DNA from: Stomoxys calcitrans
Lineage: Eukaryota; Arthropoda; Insecta; Diptera; Muscidae
DNA: 64,000 nt
Assembly: GCF_963082655.1 (NCBI RefSeq)
Contig: NC_081555.1
Span: 183,293,424 to 183,357,423, forward strand
Direction: 5' to 3'
The position numbers and the translations under genes were made by a program. Below the pieces are notes generated by a model. That model had not been told where the DNA came from, searched no databases, and saw only the letters and a list, made by a program, of their open reading frames with translations. This document shows positions 1-9,571 of the stretch, one piece after another (positions within the stretch are counted from its first letter, which is position 1; the number at the start of each line of letters is the position of its first letter).

Positions 1-761
1 TGCAATTTCTTATTAGAAGCCCTATCAGTAGTGAGAGCGATAGCTCCACCTCATCTTGGAGATGTCGCTTAGCACCAACAAAAGTTGGGGGGTTTACGTC
101 AAGCTAATCTTAGCAGCATACTATATGCTCTCTGAACAACCACACTCTAAACGTCATCTTCGTAGCCAACAAGCTTTAGCCCGCTCCTTTTCAAATGACC
201 TAAACATACCACAATTATCTAAGAGCCCCAAAAAAGGTTACAAAAACCGCCTTTGAGCTGTAGTCACAATATCCCTACTGGAGGCTTTTGCTGATCCTGC
301 CCATGACCATCGTATGAACTTAATTCAGGAGGAATCCTTATGTCCTCCAGAGAGTCATGCATTTGACACATGTGATGTGTGGTCCCTGGTTATAATAGTG
401 ACAAACGTCTATGATGTTGGAATCAATCCCAGCCCCATTAAAAGTGAGCTAGAACTACCCTGGTCAACCGTGGAAGGTTAAATGCACTGTTGTTGTTGTA
501 GCAGTTTGTTGTGTTCTATATTTCTTCTGCTTGAATCTGTTGAGTGTCAAGACCCATGAACTCTGCGACTTAGATGGGGTGCGTACAGAGAGATCTAGAC
601 TATGCATTCTTCGTAGCTATGGGTAGCTAGTTTACTATAACAACCTAGTGAGAACTATAATTAAACCTACCATATTGATGGTTTTGTGCGGAGCTAATAG
701 GAATTTTGAACATTTTTAATTTTTTTTTTTTTTGCTTGTCACTCCAAAATTAATAAACTTT
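1..761. other. No recognisable gene; AT-rich flank
   Basis: No protein family is recognised here. A 66-codon open frame at 56-256 has no recognisable domain and no convincing context. A T-run lies near 719-734. The stretch around 440-520 (GTTGTTGTTGTAGCAG) resembles common fly repeat tails. Probably old repeat or intergenic DNA. Confidence 0.4.
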
Positions 762-1265
762 TTTCTGATTGGTTGAAATAAATTTACCGAAAATTTTAAA
801 TGTCACGGCGAATTGAATTTTCTTCGCCCTGTTTACAAATTTTGACATACCAAGTTCCCAAAAAAGGATGCTTTGTTGTAGCAATTCCCCGGTGCGGCCA
901 CCTTATAAATACGCCTTGATCTATTTTCTTCTTGCTCTGATTGGTCGAATCAAATTTTCCGAAAATTTCAAATGCCAAAGCGAATCGAATTTTCTTCCCT
1001 TGTTTACAAATTTGTACATATCAATTCCCCAAAAAAGATGCTTTGTTATAGCAATTCGTCGATGCTGCCACCTTATATATAGGCCATACTAAACTTTTGC
1101 TCTAATTGATCGATAAAAATTTGCCGAAAATGTGAATGTCAAAGCGAGTCGATTTTTCTTCCACTTGTTTACAACTTTTTACATAAAAAAACTCCCAAAA
1201 ACAAAAAAGATGCTTTTGTGTAGCAATTCGTCAATGCGGCCACCTTATAAATGCGCCTCGATTTG
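762..1265. repeat. Three diverged tandem units of about 165-170 bp
   Basis: Three head-to-tail units are visible. Each has a CTGATTGG-like start, then TTTACCGAAAAT or a variant, a TTTTCTTC...TTGTTTACAA block, a GATGCTTTGTTGTAGCAATTC-like block and a CGGCCACCTTATAAATGCGCC-like end. They recur near 762-930, 931-1097 and 1098-1265. The units have drifted by substitutions and small indels. Small open frames on both strands across them are by-products of the repeat. No coding function is implied. Confidence 0.75.
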
Positions 1266-3165
1266 TCCGTCCTTTCTGCAACAATTTTAAAACGAGGGCC
1301 AACCTATTTAGGGATATAATTAGTATTGCAATAATAATAAATGCTGCAAATTTTTCAACAACTATTGGATATTCACTCCCGGTAATGATCCAACGTCTAT
1401 AAAAAAACACACACACACTTTTGAAACATTCTTCGACCAAAATGCGAAAGGGAACAGACCTTATGTTCGCGCACTTTTCTACTAAAAATTTGCCAGTAAA
1501 ATTGGCATGAGAGTGAGAACAGCCTCTTTTGCTTTTTATTTAAATAAATCAGCTGATTTTCAAAAACACCAACTCGATGCTGCACATTGCTGCTGGGAAT
1601 AAAAACCTCCAGCAGAAATTTTCAAACTCTCAATTACCAAAGTCTCAAAATTTTCTTGCTCTCAGATAAATTTGCACAAATTTTTGAGTATGCAAACATT
1701 CTTATAGCAACTATGAAACTATACATTTTAGGTCTACCTCATTGGCGCTTTCAATGTTTGGGTGAAAGTGCAAAGTCTAACCCAAGCTCATTCGTCACGG
1801 ACGCAGAGGTCATTAAGTCAAACTGAAATAAAAAAAAAAACGATAACATTTATTATTTCGATATCAAAAATTCAAAATAAAATTCTATAATAATTGTTGC
1901 TTGTTGAGTTCATGCAGTGATGTGCGTGATAAGAATTAAATACTTTCAACAATGCGCAGAAAACCCATTTAGTGTTAGCAAACAGATATGGATATGACCA
2001 ATGCCAAATTTTGATAATGGCCTGACCAATAAATTATTTTAACATTTCACAAATGTGACAGCATGAAAAATAATTCAACATAAAAACAGTGAAAAAGTAC
2101 AAAAAAGAAACATGCCACTATGCATTAGTTCGGCCGGGTAAAACTTTGGATATCCTCATGTGAAGGAAGGGGGATTTTTTATCTGGTAACACTGTTCCTT
2201 TTTGACAGTTCGGATAAATCGGATAATTGGTCTATGACTTATCGGAGTCGCTTTTCCAAATTTCAGCACCCAAAAACTAAATCGGGAGATTGGTTTATAT
2301 GACAGTAATGTATTTATATCAAAAACTTAACGTTAGAAAAAATATATTAATAAGTGCCAAATTTTATTTCAGATCAAAAATTTTGAAGCTCTTAGCGTGA
2401 TTACAGACGGACAGTCACACGGACATCCTGAATTCGGCATGTACCAGTTTTTGTTTTTGTTTTTTAAGCTCAACTAATAGCACGTTTCCATTGATATTTT
2501 TATGATCTAGATTTAACTAAATCTAAAAACAAATCTTGTCCGTTTACACTGCGATTTTGGTGATTTAAGTGACATACACAAGCGTACATGCGTATATATG
2601 AATGTGCATATGACACACATCCATACACAGTTCTTGAAAACAGTTGCATATTTTGGTACTTTTATCGATTATTCAGCCATGAAATCGGGTTTATTTGGGA
2701 TTTAAATATAAATCCTGAAAAAATGGGATTTATTTTTTTATGATAAAACCTGCAAAAAACACCGGATTTAGCACTTAAATCTCGAAAAGGTCATAAATAC
2801 GGATTTAGAGGCCAATGTAAATGTACTTCAACTAAGAATTTGTAAAACTTTCTATTAAAAAAATGGTCAAGGAACATCAATAAAATCCTCGGATCTCCTT
2901 GTAAACAAAAATATTTGAACTGAGGTTACAGATTTCGACAGAAATTCGCTTGTTTAGTTAAGAAGTACGAAAGTGGCTGTCCTTAAGAAAAAATAGTCAA
3001 AGTATCGACTTTGTAAGTTAAGAAAGCGTAGACAAATATAGTATTTTAAATCACAAATAATTTGTAATGGTAAAGGACAATCAAAAGAAAATTTGAATTA
3101 TAAAAATTATTTAAAAAAAATTTGTTTCTGTATTTTTTATTCGATCCAGTAGTCGTCATTTAAAA
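1266..3165. other. AT-rich stretch, no gene seen
   Basis: A short CA microsatellite lies near 1408-1417. The block at about 2470-2840 has ATTTA/TAAAT motifs and phrases such as GTTTACACTGCG and CCAATGTAAATG near its two ends, possibly a decayed non-autonomous element. No coding potential was recognised. Confidence 0.4.
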
Positions 3166-3985
3166 ACAAGTAAAAACGTGTTAAGTTCGGCCGAGCCAAA
3201 TCTTATATACCCTCCACCATGAATCGCATTTATCGAGTTCTTTTCCCGGCATCTCTTCTTAAGCAAAAAAGGATATAAGAAAAGATTTGCTCTGCTACTA
3301 GAGCGATATCAAGATATGGTCCGGTTTGGACTACAATTAAATTATATGATGGAGACCTGTGTAAAATGTCAGCCAAATCGAATAAGAATTGCGCCCTTTG
3401 GGGACTCAAGAAGTAAAATAGAGAGATCGATTTATATGGGAGCTGTATTAGGCTATAGACCGATTCAGACCATAATAAAAACGTAAGTTTATGGTCATGA
3501 GAGGATCCGTCGTACAAAATATAAGCCAAATCGGATAAAAATTGCGCACTCTAGAGGCTTAAGAAGTCAAGACCCAAGATCGATATATATGACAGCTTTA
3601 TCAGGTTATAGACCGATTTGAGCCATACTTGACACAGTTGTTGGATATCATAAGAAAACACGTCGTGCAAAATTTCATTCCAATCGGATAATAATTGCGC
3701 ACTCTAGAGGCTCAAGAAATCACTAATAAGACCTACACTAATAAGAAGTATTTGTGCAAAATTTCAAGCGGCTAACTTTACTCCTTCGAAAGTTAGCGTG
3801 CTTTCGACAGACAGACGGATGGACGGACAGACAGACGGATGGACGGACAGACGGACGGACATGGCTAGATCGACATAAAATCAAGAATATATATTCTTTA
3901 TGGGGTCTCAGACGAATATTTCGAGTATTTACAAACAGAATGACGAAATTAGTATACCCCCATCCTATGGTGGAGGGTATAAAAA
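3166..3985 (+). repeat. Type A dispersed repeat (GGTGGAGGG family)
   Basis: Begins with an ACAAGTAAAAACG head, a TTCGGCCGAGCC hairpin remnant and ATACCCTCCACCAT. Tandem-type units follow (CTCTAGAGGCTCAAGAA, then ATCGATATATATGACAGC), then a GACGGACGGAC microsatellite. It ends in TATGGTGGAGGGTATAAAAA, which inverts the ACCCTCCACCAT head. No ORF. The architecture resembles DINE-1/Helentron-type non-autonomous elements; that class assignment is inference. Confidence 0.7.
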
Positions 3986-4123
3986 TGGTTATTCTGCTCC
4001 CTTCAGAAATCTAAGTGGCAGATCGGTTTTTAAGGAAGATATATCTATATATAGTCGGATGTAGCTAGCCTATCTTCGAAATTATTATTTTTACTATGGA
4101 CGAAATAGTAATCTATACTTTGC

Positions 4124-4262
4124 ATGCCTCCGTGGCACAGAAGTTACTTGTCCCCCTATGAATTTCAATCTCCGGTTTCGAATCCTGGCGAGAAAATCCG
4201 AAAATATGTTTCTTATGATATAATCACGCTGCAGCCTTTTACAAGAGCTGAAAATAAAATAA
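4124..4262 (+). repeat. tRNA-like SINE head (fragment)
   Basis: The sequence CCTCCGTGGCACAGAAGTTA followed by GGTTTCGAATCCTGGCG resembles an A-box/B-box pair of a tRNA-derived SINE. The same family occurs more completely elsewhere in the window, mostly on the minus strand. Only the head is present here; it passes into AT-rich DNA. It is not a functional tRNA gene, because the anticodon arm cannot be formed convincingly. Confidence 0.45.
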
Positions 4263-4289
4263 ATTCAAATTATTGAAGAAATTGAATGA

Positions 4290-5387
4290 ATTACAATATA
4301 TTCTTAATCGCCGTAAAAATCTAAGACCATCTATCCATGTCCGTCCGTCTGTCTGTTGGGATCACGCTACAGCCTTAAAAAATAGAGATATTGAGCTGAA
4401 ACTTTGCACAGATTCTTTTTTTTTCATAAGCAGGTTAAATTCGAAGATGGACTATATCATGATATACCCCCCATATTGACCGATCCGCCGATTTAGGGTC
4501 TTAGGCACATAAAAGCCACATTTATTATCCGATTTTTCTGAAATTTAGGACAGTGAGTTGTGTTAGGCCCTTCGACATCCTTCTTCAATTTGGGCCAGGT
4601 CGGTCCAGATTTGGATATAGCTGTCATATAGACCGATCCGCCGATTTAGGGTCTTAGGCCCATAGAAGATACATTTATTATCCGATTTTGCCGAAATTTG
4701 GAACAGTGAGGTGTGTTAGGCCCTTCGCCATATTTCTTCAGTTTGGCCCTGATCTGTTCAGATTTGGATATAGCTGCCATATTGACTGATCTGTCGATTT
4801 AAGGTCTTGCGCCCATAAAAGTCACATTTATTGTCCGATTTTGCCAAAATTTCGGACAATGAGTTAAATTAAGCCCCTCGACATCCTTCTTCAATTTGGC
4901 CAAGATCGGTTCAGATTTGGATATAGCTGCCATATAGACCGATCTCTCCATTTAAGGTCTCGGGCCCATAGAAGCCACATTTATTATCCGATTTTGCCGA
5001 AATTTGGGACAGTGAGGTGTGTTAGGCCCTTAGCCATATTTCTTCAATTTGGCCAAGATCGGTTCAGATTTGGATATAGCTGCCATATAGACCGATCTCT
5101 CCATTTAAGGTCTCGGGCCCATAAAAGGCGCATTTATTGTCCCGTGTCGCAGAAATGTGAGACAGTGAGTTGTGCTAGGACCTTCGACATCTTTCTGAAA
5201 CTTGGCCCAGATTGGTCCAGGTTTGCATATATGTAGCTGCCATATAGACCGATCTCTCGATTTAAGGTTTTGGGCCCATTAAAGGCGCATTTATTGTCCG
5301 ATTTCACCGAAATTTGGGGCAGTGAGTTGTGTTAGGAAGGTTGGTTTACGTATATACCCGAGGTGGTGGGTATTCATTTTACTTGTT
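4290..5387 (-). repeat. Type B dispersed repeat with 153-bp units
   Basis: This is the reverse-oriented type B family. The GACG-type microsatellite and stem end lie at the left (GTCCGTCCGTCTGTCTG near 4340). Tandem units follow, and the element ends at GAGGTGGTGGGTA...TTTTACTTGTT. The unit landmark GACCGATC recurs at 4631, 4784 (as GACTGATC), 4937 and 5090, exactly 153 bp apart, then at 5247 with a 4-bp insertion. Open frames inside it are repeat-derived. Confidence 0.75.
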
Positions 5388-5768
5388 ATTTATTAATGTC
5401 TTTCATATATACACTTTGCGAATATGTATTTCATATACATTAACAATTCAAATAAAAACATTCACATTTTAAGTTCTCATTGGCTTTGGAGAAATTCCCA
5501 ATTGTATAAAATCAGCAAAGAGGAAAGCGCCATATTAATTTTCATAGAAGTTCCGTTACGCCATCTTCACAATATTTTATTGATTCAGAGAAAAGTAAGT
5601 ACATGGTTTTTTTAGTCTAATACTTACCAAAAAAGGTGTGCGTCGGCTGTAGTTATCAGTATAAATCCTTTGTGAAAACATCTGCGTTAATATATTCCAT
5701 AGCTGCACTAAATTTAGTTTGCATTTTAATTTAAAAAGTTCCTGCAACAAAGTTAAATAAAAAAGAAA
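5388..5768. other. Short AT-rich spacer
   Basis: Nothing recognisable between two type B copies. A 63-codon open frame at 5424-5615 shows no domain. Confidence 0.35.
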
Positions 5769-6384
5769 ACAAGTAAAAAGGCGTTAAGTTCGGCCGAGCC
5801 GACCTTTGGGTACCCACCACCTCGGAATAAACCACGTGAAAAATGCATAATTTATGCTATATCGAAAAATGGCCCGATTTGGACCAAATTCGACACGGAC
5901 ATTGAGTGGTCCATTGAGTGCCTATGGACAAAATAGTAATCTATACTACTTTCAAGTTTGTTGAACAAAATATTGGCCTTTTTGGCGACTATATGCAAAA
6001 ACAGACCGATCTGAATAATATAGGACACGGATGTTGAAAAGCCTAACACAAGTGACTGTGTCAAATTTCAGCAAAATCGTATAATAAATGTGGCTTTTGT
6101 GGTCGTAGGAGCTAGGAGGGGGCTATATCAATATATAGTCCGATATAGTCCATCTTCGAGCTTAACCTGCCTATGAACAAAGAAAGAATTTGTTCAAATT
6201 TTAAACTCAATATCTCTATTTTTGAAGACTGTTGCGTGATTTCAATAGACAGACTAGATCGTCTTAGATTTTTACGACGATCAAGAATATATATTCTTTA
6301 TAGGGTCGAAATGGATATTTCGATGTGTTGCAAACGGAACGACAAAATGGATATACTCCCATCTATCGGTGGTGGGTATAAAAA
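5769..6384 (+). repeat. Type B dispersed repeat (GGTGGGTA family)
   Basis: Starts ACAAGTAAAAAGGCGTTAAG, then TTCGGCCGAGCCGA and TACCCACCACCT. It ends ATCGGTGGTGGGTATAAAAA. Most of the tandem units are missing compared with the neighbouring copy. The termini invert each other (CCCACCACC and GGTGGTGGG). Confidence 0.75.
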
Positions 6385-7160
6385 GACCAGTAAACTAACA
6401 GAATAAAAGTTTTTTGTTTTTAATTCTAATGCTTACCAAAATGTCAGAACGAGTCAAGCTCTAATGCAGTATATTGTCTTCTTAGCAATAGTGATGATAA
6501 CCAATTCCTGCAAAATCGTTGCAGTTGAGGCATATTAAATTTCTTCCTATAATTTATGTAGAAAAAGAAAAACATTATATCCACAGAAACAAGGGATAGA
6601 ATTAAATTCTCACCAAATTTACCTTGTATAGAAAAAAATTCACCAGGCATTTTTGTTTGCTCCGGCAATATCATTTTTTATATTCGTGCCTGCATTTGCA
6701 CATTTGCAAAACGGTCATTATTTCACAATTGTTTACATTTTTTATGCAATGGTAAAAACTGATTTTTATTAAATACTTATTATTAGTTTCATATCACATG
6801 TTTTTACTTATTCGTTTTTGCTTATTAGCGGCCACGGCTTTGTTCGCGACTTTGTTCGCGAAACGGTATTCGGGATGTTGTTTGTGTATTTTTCAGCTGT
6901 TACCTCTGTTGTTAGTGTATCAGTGCACACACAAGGCCGTTTCGTTGCCGGAATACGTGAAATGCATTTTGCTCTGGATGGCGCATGATGTTCAATGGCA
7001 TATGCATATTTCTTTTATTATTACCGCATGTAGTTGCCACTAAGAGCATTGAATGAAAGATTGTCCCATAGACAAAACAATGTTAAAGGCGCATTTTGCT
7101 TTTTAAATAAGAATTTGTTAAGGTTTCTAATATGGTTTGTAACATGGATATTTTATCCTA
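6385..7160. other. AT-rich stretch, no gene seen
   Basis: Open frames on both strands (for example 6798-7043) have no recognisable domains. The cysteine-rich reading at 6798-7043 lacks splice or homology support. Confidence 0.35.
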
Positions 7161-7166
7161 TATCCC

Positions 7167-7203
7167 TCACTCGACTAAAGTGAACTAAGTTTTAGTCGAG
7201 TGA
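7167..7203. repeat. Perfect 13-bp inverted repeat
   Basis: TCACTCGACTAAA (7167-7179) and TTTAGTCGAGTGA (7191-7203) are exact reverse complements around an 11-nt loop. It sits just outside the left edge of the AT-rich element that hosts the nested stack. It could be part of that element's end. Confidence 0.6.
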
Positions 7204-7567
7204 TAATTGCATGACTGACAAACAACTTGTTTAAATCGCACCTTTATAATTGCATTAAGGCTAGACTTGTATTAGTGAGAAGTTATTGGATTTAATCATA
7301 TCTGTTAAAAAATCTTTCAACCTAAGTTTAAAACTTATATTTGAATTAAATCTATACAATACTGCTCAAATTTGGGAAATTCGTAAACTATTTTGAACGA
7401 ATATTTATTCAATTTGAAGAATATAGGTTTGTAATATATGTTGAACTCAAAATAGCAAAATGTTTATATTGGGTAAAAAAAACTTTGTTTGCTATAGAAA
7501 TATTAAAGCTAAGAATTAATAAACTTGGTTAAGTAAAATGACTTCCCAAATCAAAGTTTATTAACTA
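7190..7567 (+). mobile_element. AT-rich non-autonomous element, left part
   Basis: A related but diverged copy lies in inverse orientation at about 37665-38075. Shared blocks include ACAAAC...TTGTTTAAA, GCACCTTTATAATT and AAACTTGGTTAAGTAAAATG (or close variants). The element is interrupted at 7566-7567 (TA) by the mariner derivative and resumes after 17561. Its other end (17563-17622) finishes TTTTCTGAGTG, matching the CACTCAGAAAA edge of the second copy. No coding capacity was seen. Confidence 0.65.
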
Positions 7568-7760
7568 AAGGGTGATTTTTTTGAGGTTAGGATTTTCATG
7601 CATTAGTATTTGACAGATCACGTGGGATTTCAGACATGGTGTCAAAGAGAAAGATGCTCAGTATGCTTTGACATTTCATCATGAATAGACTTACTAACGA
7701 GCAACGCTTGCAAATCATTGAATTTTATTACCAAAATCAGTGTTCGGTTCGAAATGTGTT
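7568..7760 (+). mobile_element. Mariner derivative, left arm
   Basis: Starts with the mariner-type terminus AAGGGTGATTTTTTTGAGG immediately after a TA dinucleotide. It carries the beginning of a mariner transposase gene (start codon near 7681; the first 20 residues read MNRLTNEQRLQIIEFYYQNQ). It is cut at 7760 by the BEL/Pao element, whose 5-bp target copy GTGTT is 7756-7760. The same sequence appears in inverse orientation at 17369-17561 with one visible difference. This element therefore carries two 5' ends facing each other rather than a normal 5' and 3' end. Confidence 0.85.
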
Positions 7761-8225
7761 TGATGATGTGAATTGGGAACCAATCAGAACAACACCTATG
7801 GATGCGAGAGGGGGAACGGGGAGCGTCTCGTGAGCCAAGAGTTGAGTGGGTTGATGTGAAGTCTGCAATACTTCACGTCTCGAGGAGAGTTATTGGAGGT
7901 TGTGTTCCAGGTAGAGGAGTGGAAAGATAACCAAATAAAGTACACACAAGAATTAGGGTGGTTGGATAGCTACGACTTTATTTCTTTGGAATGATCTTAC
8001 CAGTTCGGCGGATGAAGTCAAAAAGAGGCAGAAGTCTTAAGACTACGCGCGGAAGTCATAATTTTGACATGGCTTATGTTGCGGCGAAATGGCATTGTTA
8101 AACTTTGACATAACTTGACGAAGTGATTAATATCTTTTTTAAGTAATTGGGGATTTCTAATATTTTCTATAGGAGTTCAATTAAGCGGGCAAATTGTAGG
8201 GTTTCTCAAGCATTTCGCGTGAACA
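7761..8225 (-). repeat. 3' LTR of the BEL/Pao element
   Basis: 465 bp, identical to the right-hand LTR except for one base at 7941. In element sense it starts TGTTCACGCG and ends CATCATCA. A polyadenylation-type AATAAA lies at 7977-7982 on the minus strand. A short self-complementary segment GTGAAGT...ACTTCAC (about 7857-7877) could fold in the RNA. Confidence 0.95.
7977..7982 (-). terminator. AATAAA polyadenylation signal in the 3' LTR
   Basis: In element sense the LTR reads AAAGAAATAAAGTCG here. This is the best polyadenylation signal seen in the LTR; a second AT-rich candidate (CTTTATTTGG) lies about 30 bp further along the transcript. Role inferred from position. Confidence 0.5.
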
Positions 8226-8240
8226 TTCCGGCCCCCTTGC
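8226..8240 (-). other. Polypurine tract
   Basis: Read on the minus strand, GCAAGGGGGCCGGAA lies directly before the 3' LTR. This is where the plus-strand primer of an LTR retrotransposon is expected. It is mostly purine with a CC interruption. Confidence 0.65.
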
Positions 8241-8603
8241 AGTACTTCTGCAATAAAATCCACAACCATGTCATCATTACTTCTTCCAGCAAAAAAAATA
8301 TGCTATAATACATAGTAAGATGTATGTTTTTTACTCTTATTAATAATTCAATTTATCAAGACGTTATAATAGAAAAAACAAGTATTGTCATAAATTCAGT
8401 TTTAGATAAATTCATCTAACAATCAAAATGGTTTAGTTATATGTAAAACTAATGTGCTTAAAATTAAGTAGTAGGGTATGGTTTACACTTTTCTAATTAT
8501 CCCAGTTCGTGCTATCAATGGTTAGTTATACGACAATCGTTGCAAATAATGGAATAGAATTCAGGTATCCATTTCAAAAATAGACAAGTATATGGAACTA
8601 GAG

Positions 8604-9497
8604 TTAAATGGAACAATTGCCATAAATAGTCCATCCAAAGATGGTGTTTTGAGCAGTTGGCAACCCCAAACGATTTATAATCCCCTCTCGAATAACTCGG
8701 GAATATGTATCGGCACCGAGAATTATGTTCACTGGACCGGATTTGAAAAAACCAGCATCAGCTAGCATCATATTATCGAATTTCGTAGCATAGAGGCTTG
8801 GCAGTGATTTGGAAGGAGTGTGTAAGGATATGCGATTATTAACACGCAACGTCGACGTAATTTGGATGGATGTGTCGTAGACAGATCTTAAAGTCACTGG
8901 ACAGATTGTCTCGTGATTCAAAGTATATGATACCAATTTGAGACGATCGACCAATTTGGAAGAGATGGAGCTATATTTGGAGCCAGAGTCTAGAAGACAT
9001 CGGACCTTGATGCTGTCTTCAATCTCAACGACCACAGTCGGAAGCAAGGTGGATGTATTTTGCTTCAGAATGGCAGATAATGATGTTTCCGTGGACTTAG
9101 TTTCGGTCGTGGGAGTGGATTTGGCTTTGGATTTGTCTTTAGGACTTCGATTTGAATGCGATGATGGACATTTGTTGGATTTTGTTTCTTGATGAGATGA
9201 TTTTGTTGGGTTTGGAATCCTCGCCTTGTTCAATCTGTTGGAGATGTGTAGCAAGCTATGATGTTTCGAATGGCAATATCTGCATCCACTGGTGGTGAAA
9301 CAAGTGTTTTGAGAGTGCGAATGGGCTAAACAATTTTTGCAGTAGCCGTATGTTTTAACCACCTGGATTCGCTCAGTTACATTCATTTCTAGAAACTTTT
9401 TGCATTTACGCAATGGATGAGTCCATCTGCACAACCTGCACACGTAGCTGTTTGACCGCTTTGTTGACTGTTTGTTGGAATTCTTGTTGTTACGCAT
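8604..9497 (-). CDS. BEL/Pao accessory ORF: zinc knuckles plus aspartic-protease-like domain
   Basis: A 297-codon ORF starting at an ATG (9497) and lying between pol and the 3' LTR, where env sits in some elements. Seen in the sequence: a CCHC-like finger C20-C23-H27-C32, a second at C53-C56-H59/H61-C66, a CxxC...H cluster at C72-C75-H84, a basic Ser/Thr/Lys-rich linker (about 90-140), then a retropepsin-like domain with DSG at 170-172. It ends just after GWTIYGNCSI. The same module (fingers, DSG protease, then FGW) occurs in the gag-pol polyprotein, whose protease region ends with a similar FGWILTG. There is no signal peptide or membrane segment, so it is not an envelope. A splice-acceptor-like TTATTATTCGTAG lies 7 nt before the ATG (AG at 9505-9504), suggesting a spliced subgenomic mRNA. 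Likely an RNA-binding or protease accessory protein; function unproven. Confidence 0.8.
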   Translation of the reverse strand: MRNNKNSNKQSTKRSNSYVCRLCRWTHPLRKCKKFLEMNVTERIQVVKTYGYCKNCLAHSHSQNTCFTTSGCRYCHSKHHSLLHISNRLNKARIPNPTKSSHQETKSNKCPSSHSNRSPKDKSKAKSTPTTETKSTETSLSAILKQNTSTLLPTVVVEIEDSIKVRCLLDSGSKYSSISSKLVDRLKLVSYTLNHETICPVTLRSVYDTSIQITSTLRVNNRISLHTPSKSLPSLYATKFDNMMLADAGFFKSGPVNIILGADTYSRVIREGIINRLGLPTAQNTIFGWTIYGNCSI

Positions 9498-9503
9498 ATT
9501 GAG

Positions 9504-9519
9504 CTACGAATAATAAGAC
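9504..9519 (-). promoter_or_regulatory. Candidate splice acceptor before the accessory ORF
   Basis: On the minus strand, TCTTATTATTCGTAG ends 7 nt before the ATG of the downstream ORF. A donor-like GTAAGC starts at 9549, 22 nt after the pol stop codon, which would give an intron of only 46 nt. Alternatively a donor in the 5' leader could be used, as for spliced env mRNAs. Inference from motif only. Confidence 0.35.
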
Positions 9520-9571
9520 TTTAGATTGCTAGTGTCATGTGATGCTTACTTTCATATATCTAAAGTGCGAG

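Noticed and set aside
4124..4262. A functional tRNA gene
   Set aside because: Only A- and B-box-like pieces are present, without a proper anticodon arm or acceptor pairing; it fits a SINE head.
8604..9497. The accessory ORF as an envelope gene
   Set aside because: No signal peptide, transmembrane segment or fusion-type motifs; it has zinc knuckles and a DSG protease motif instead.
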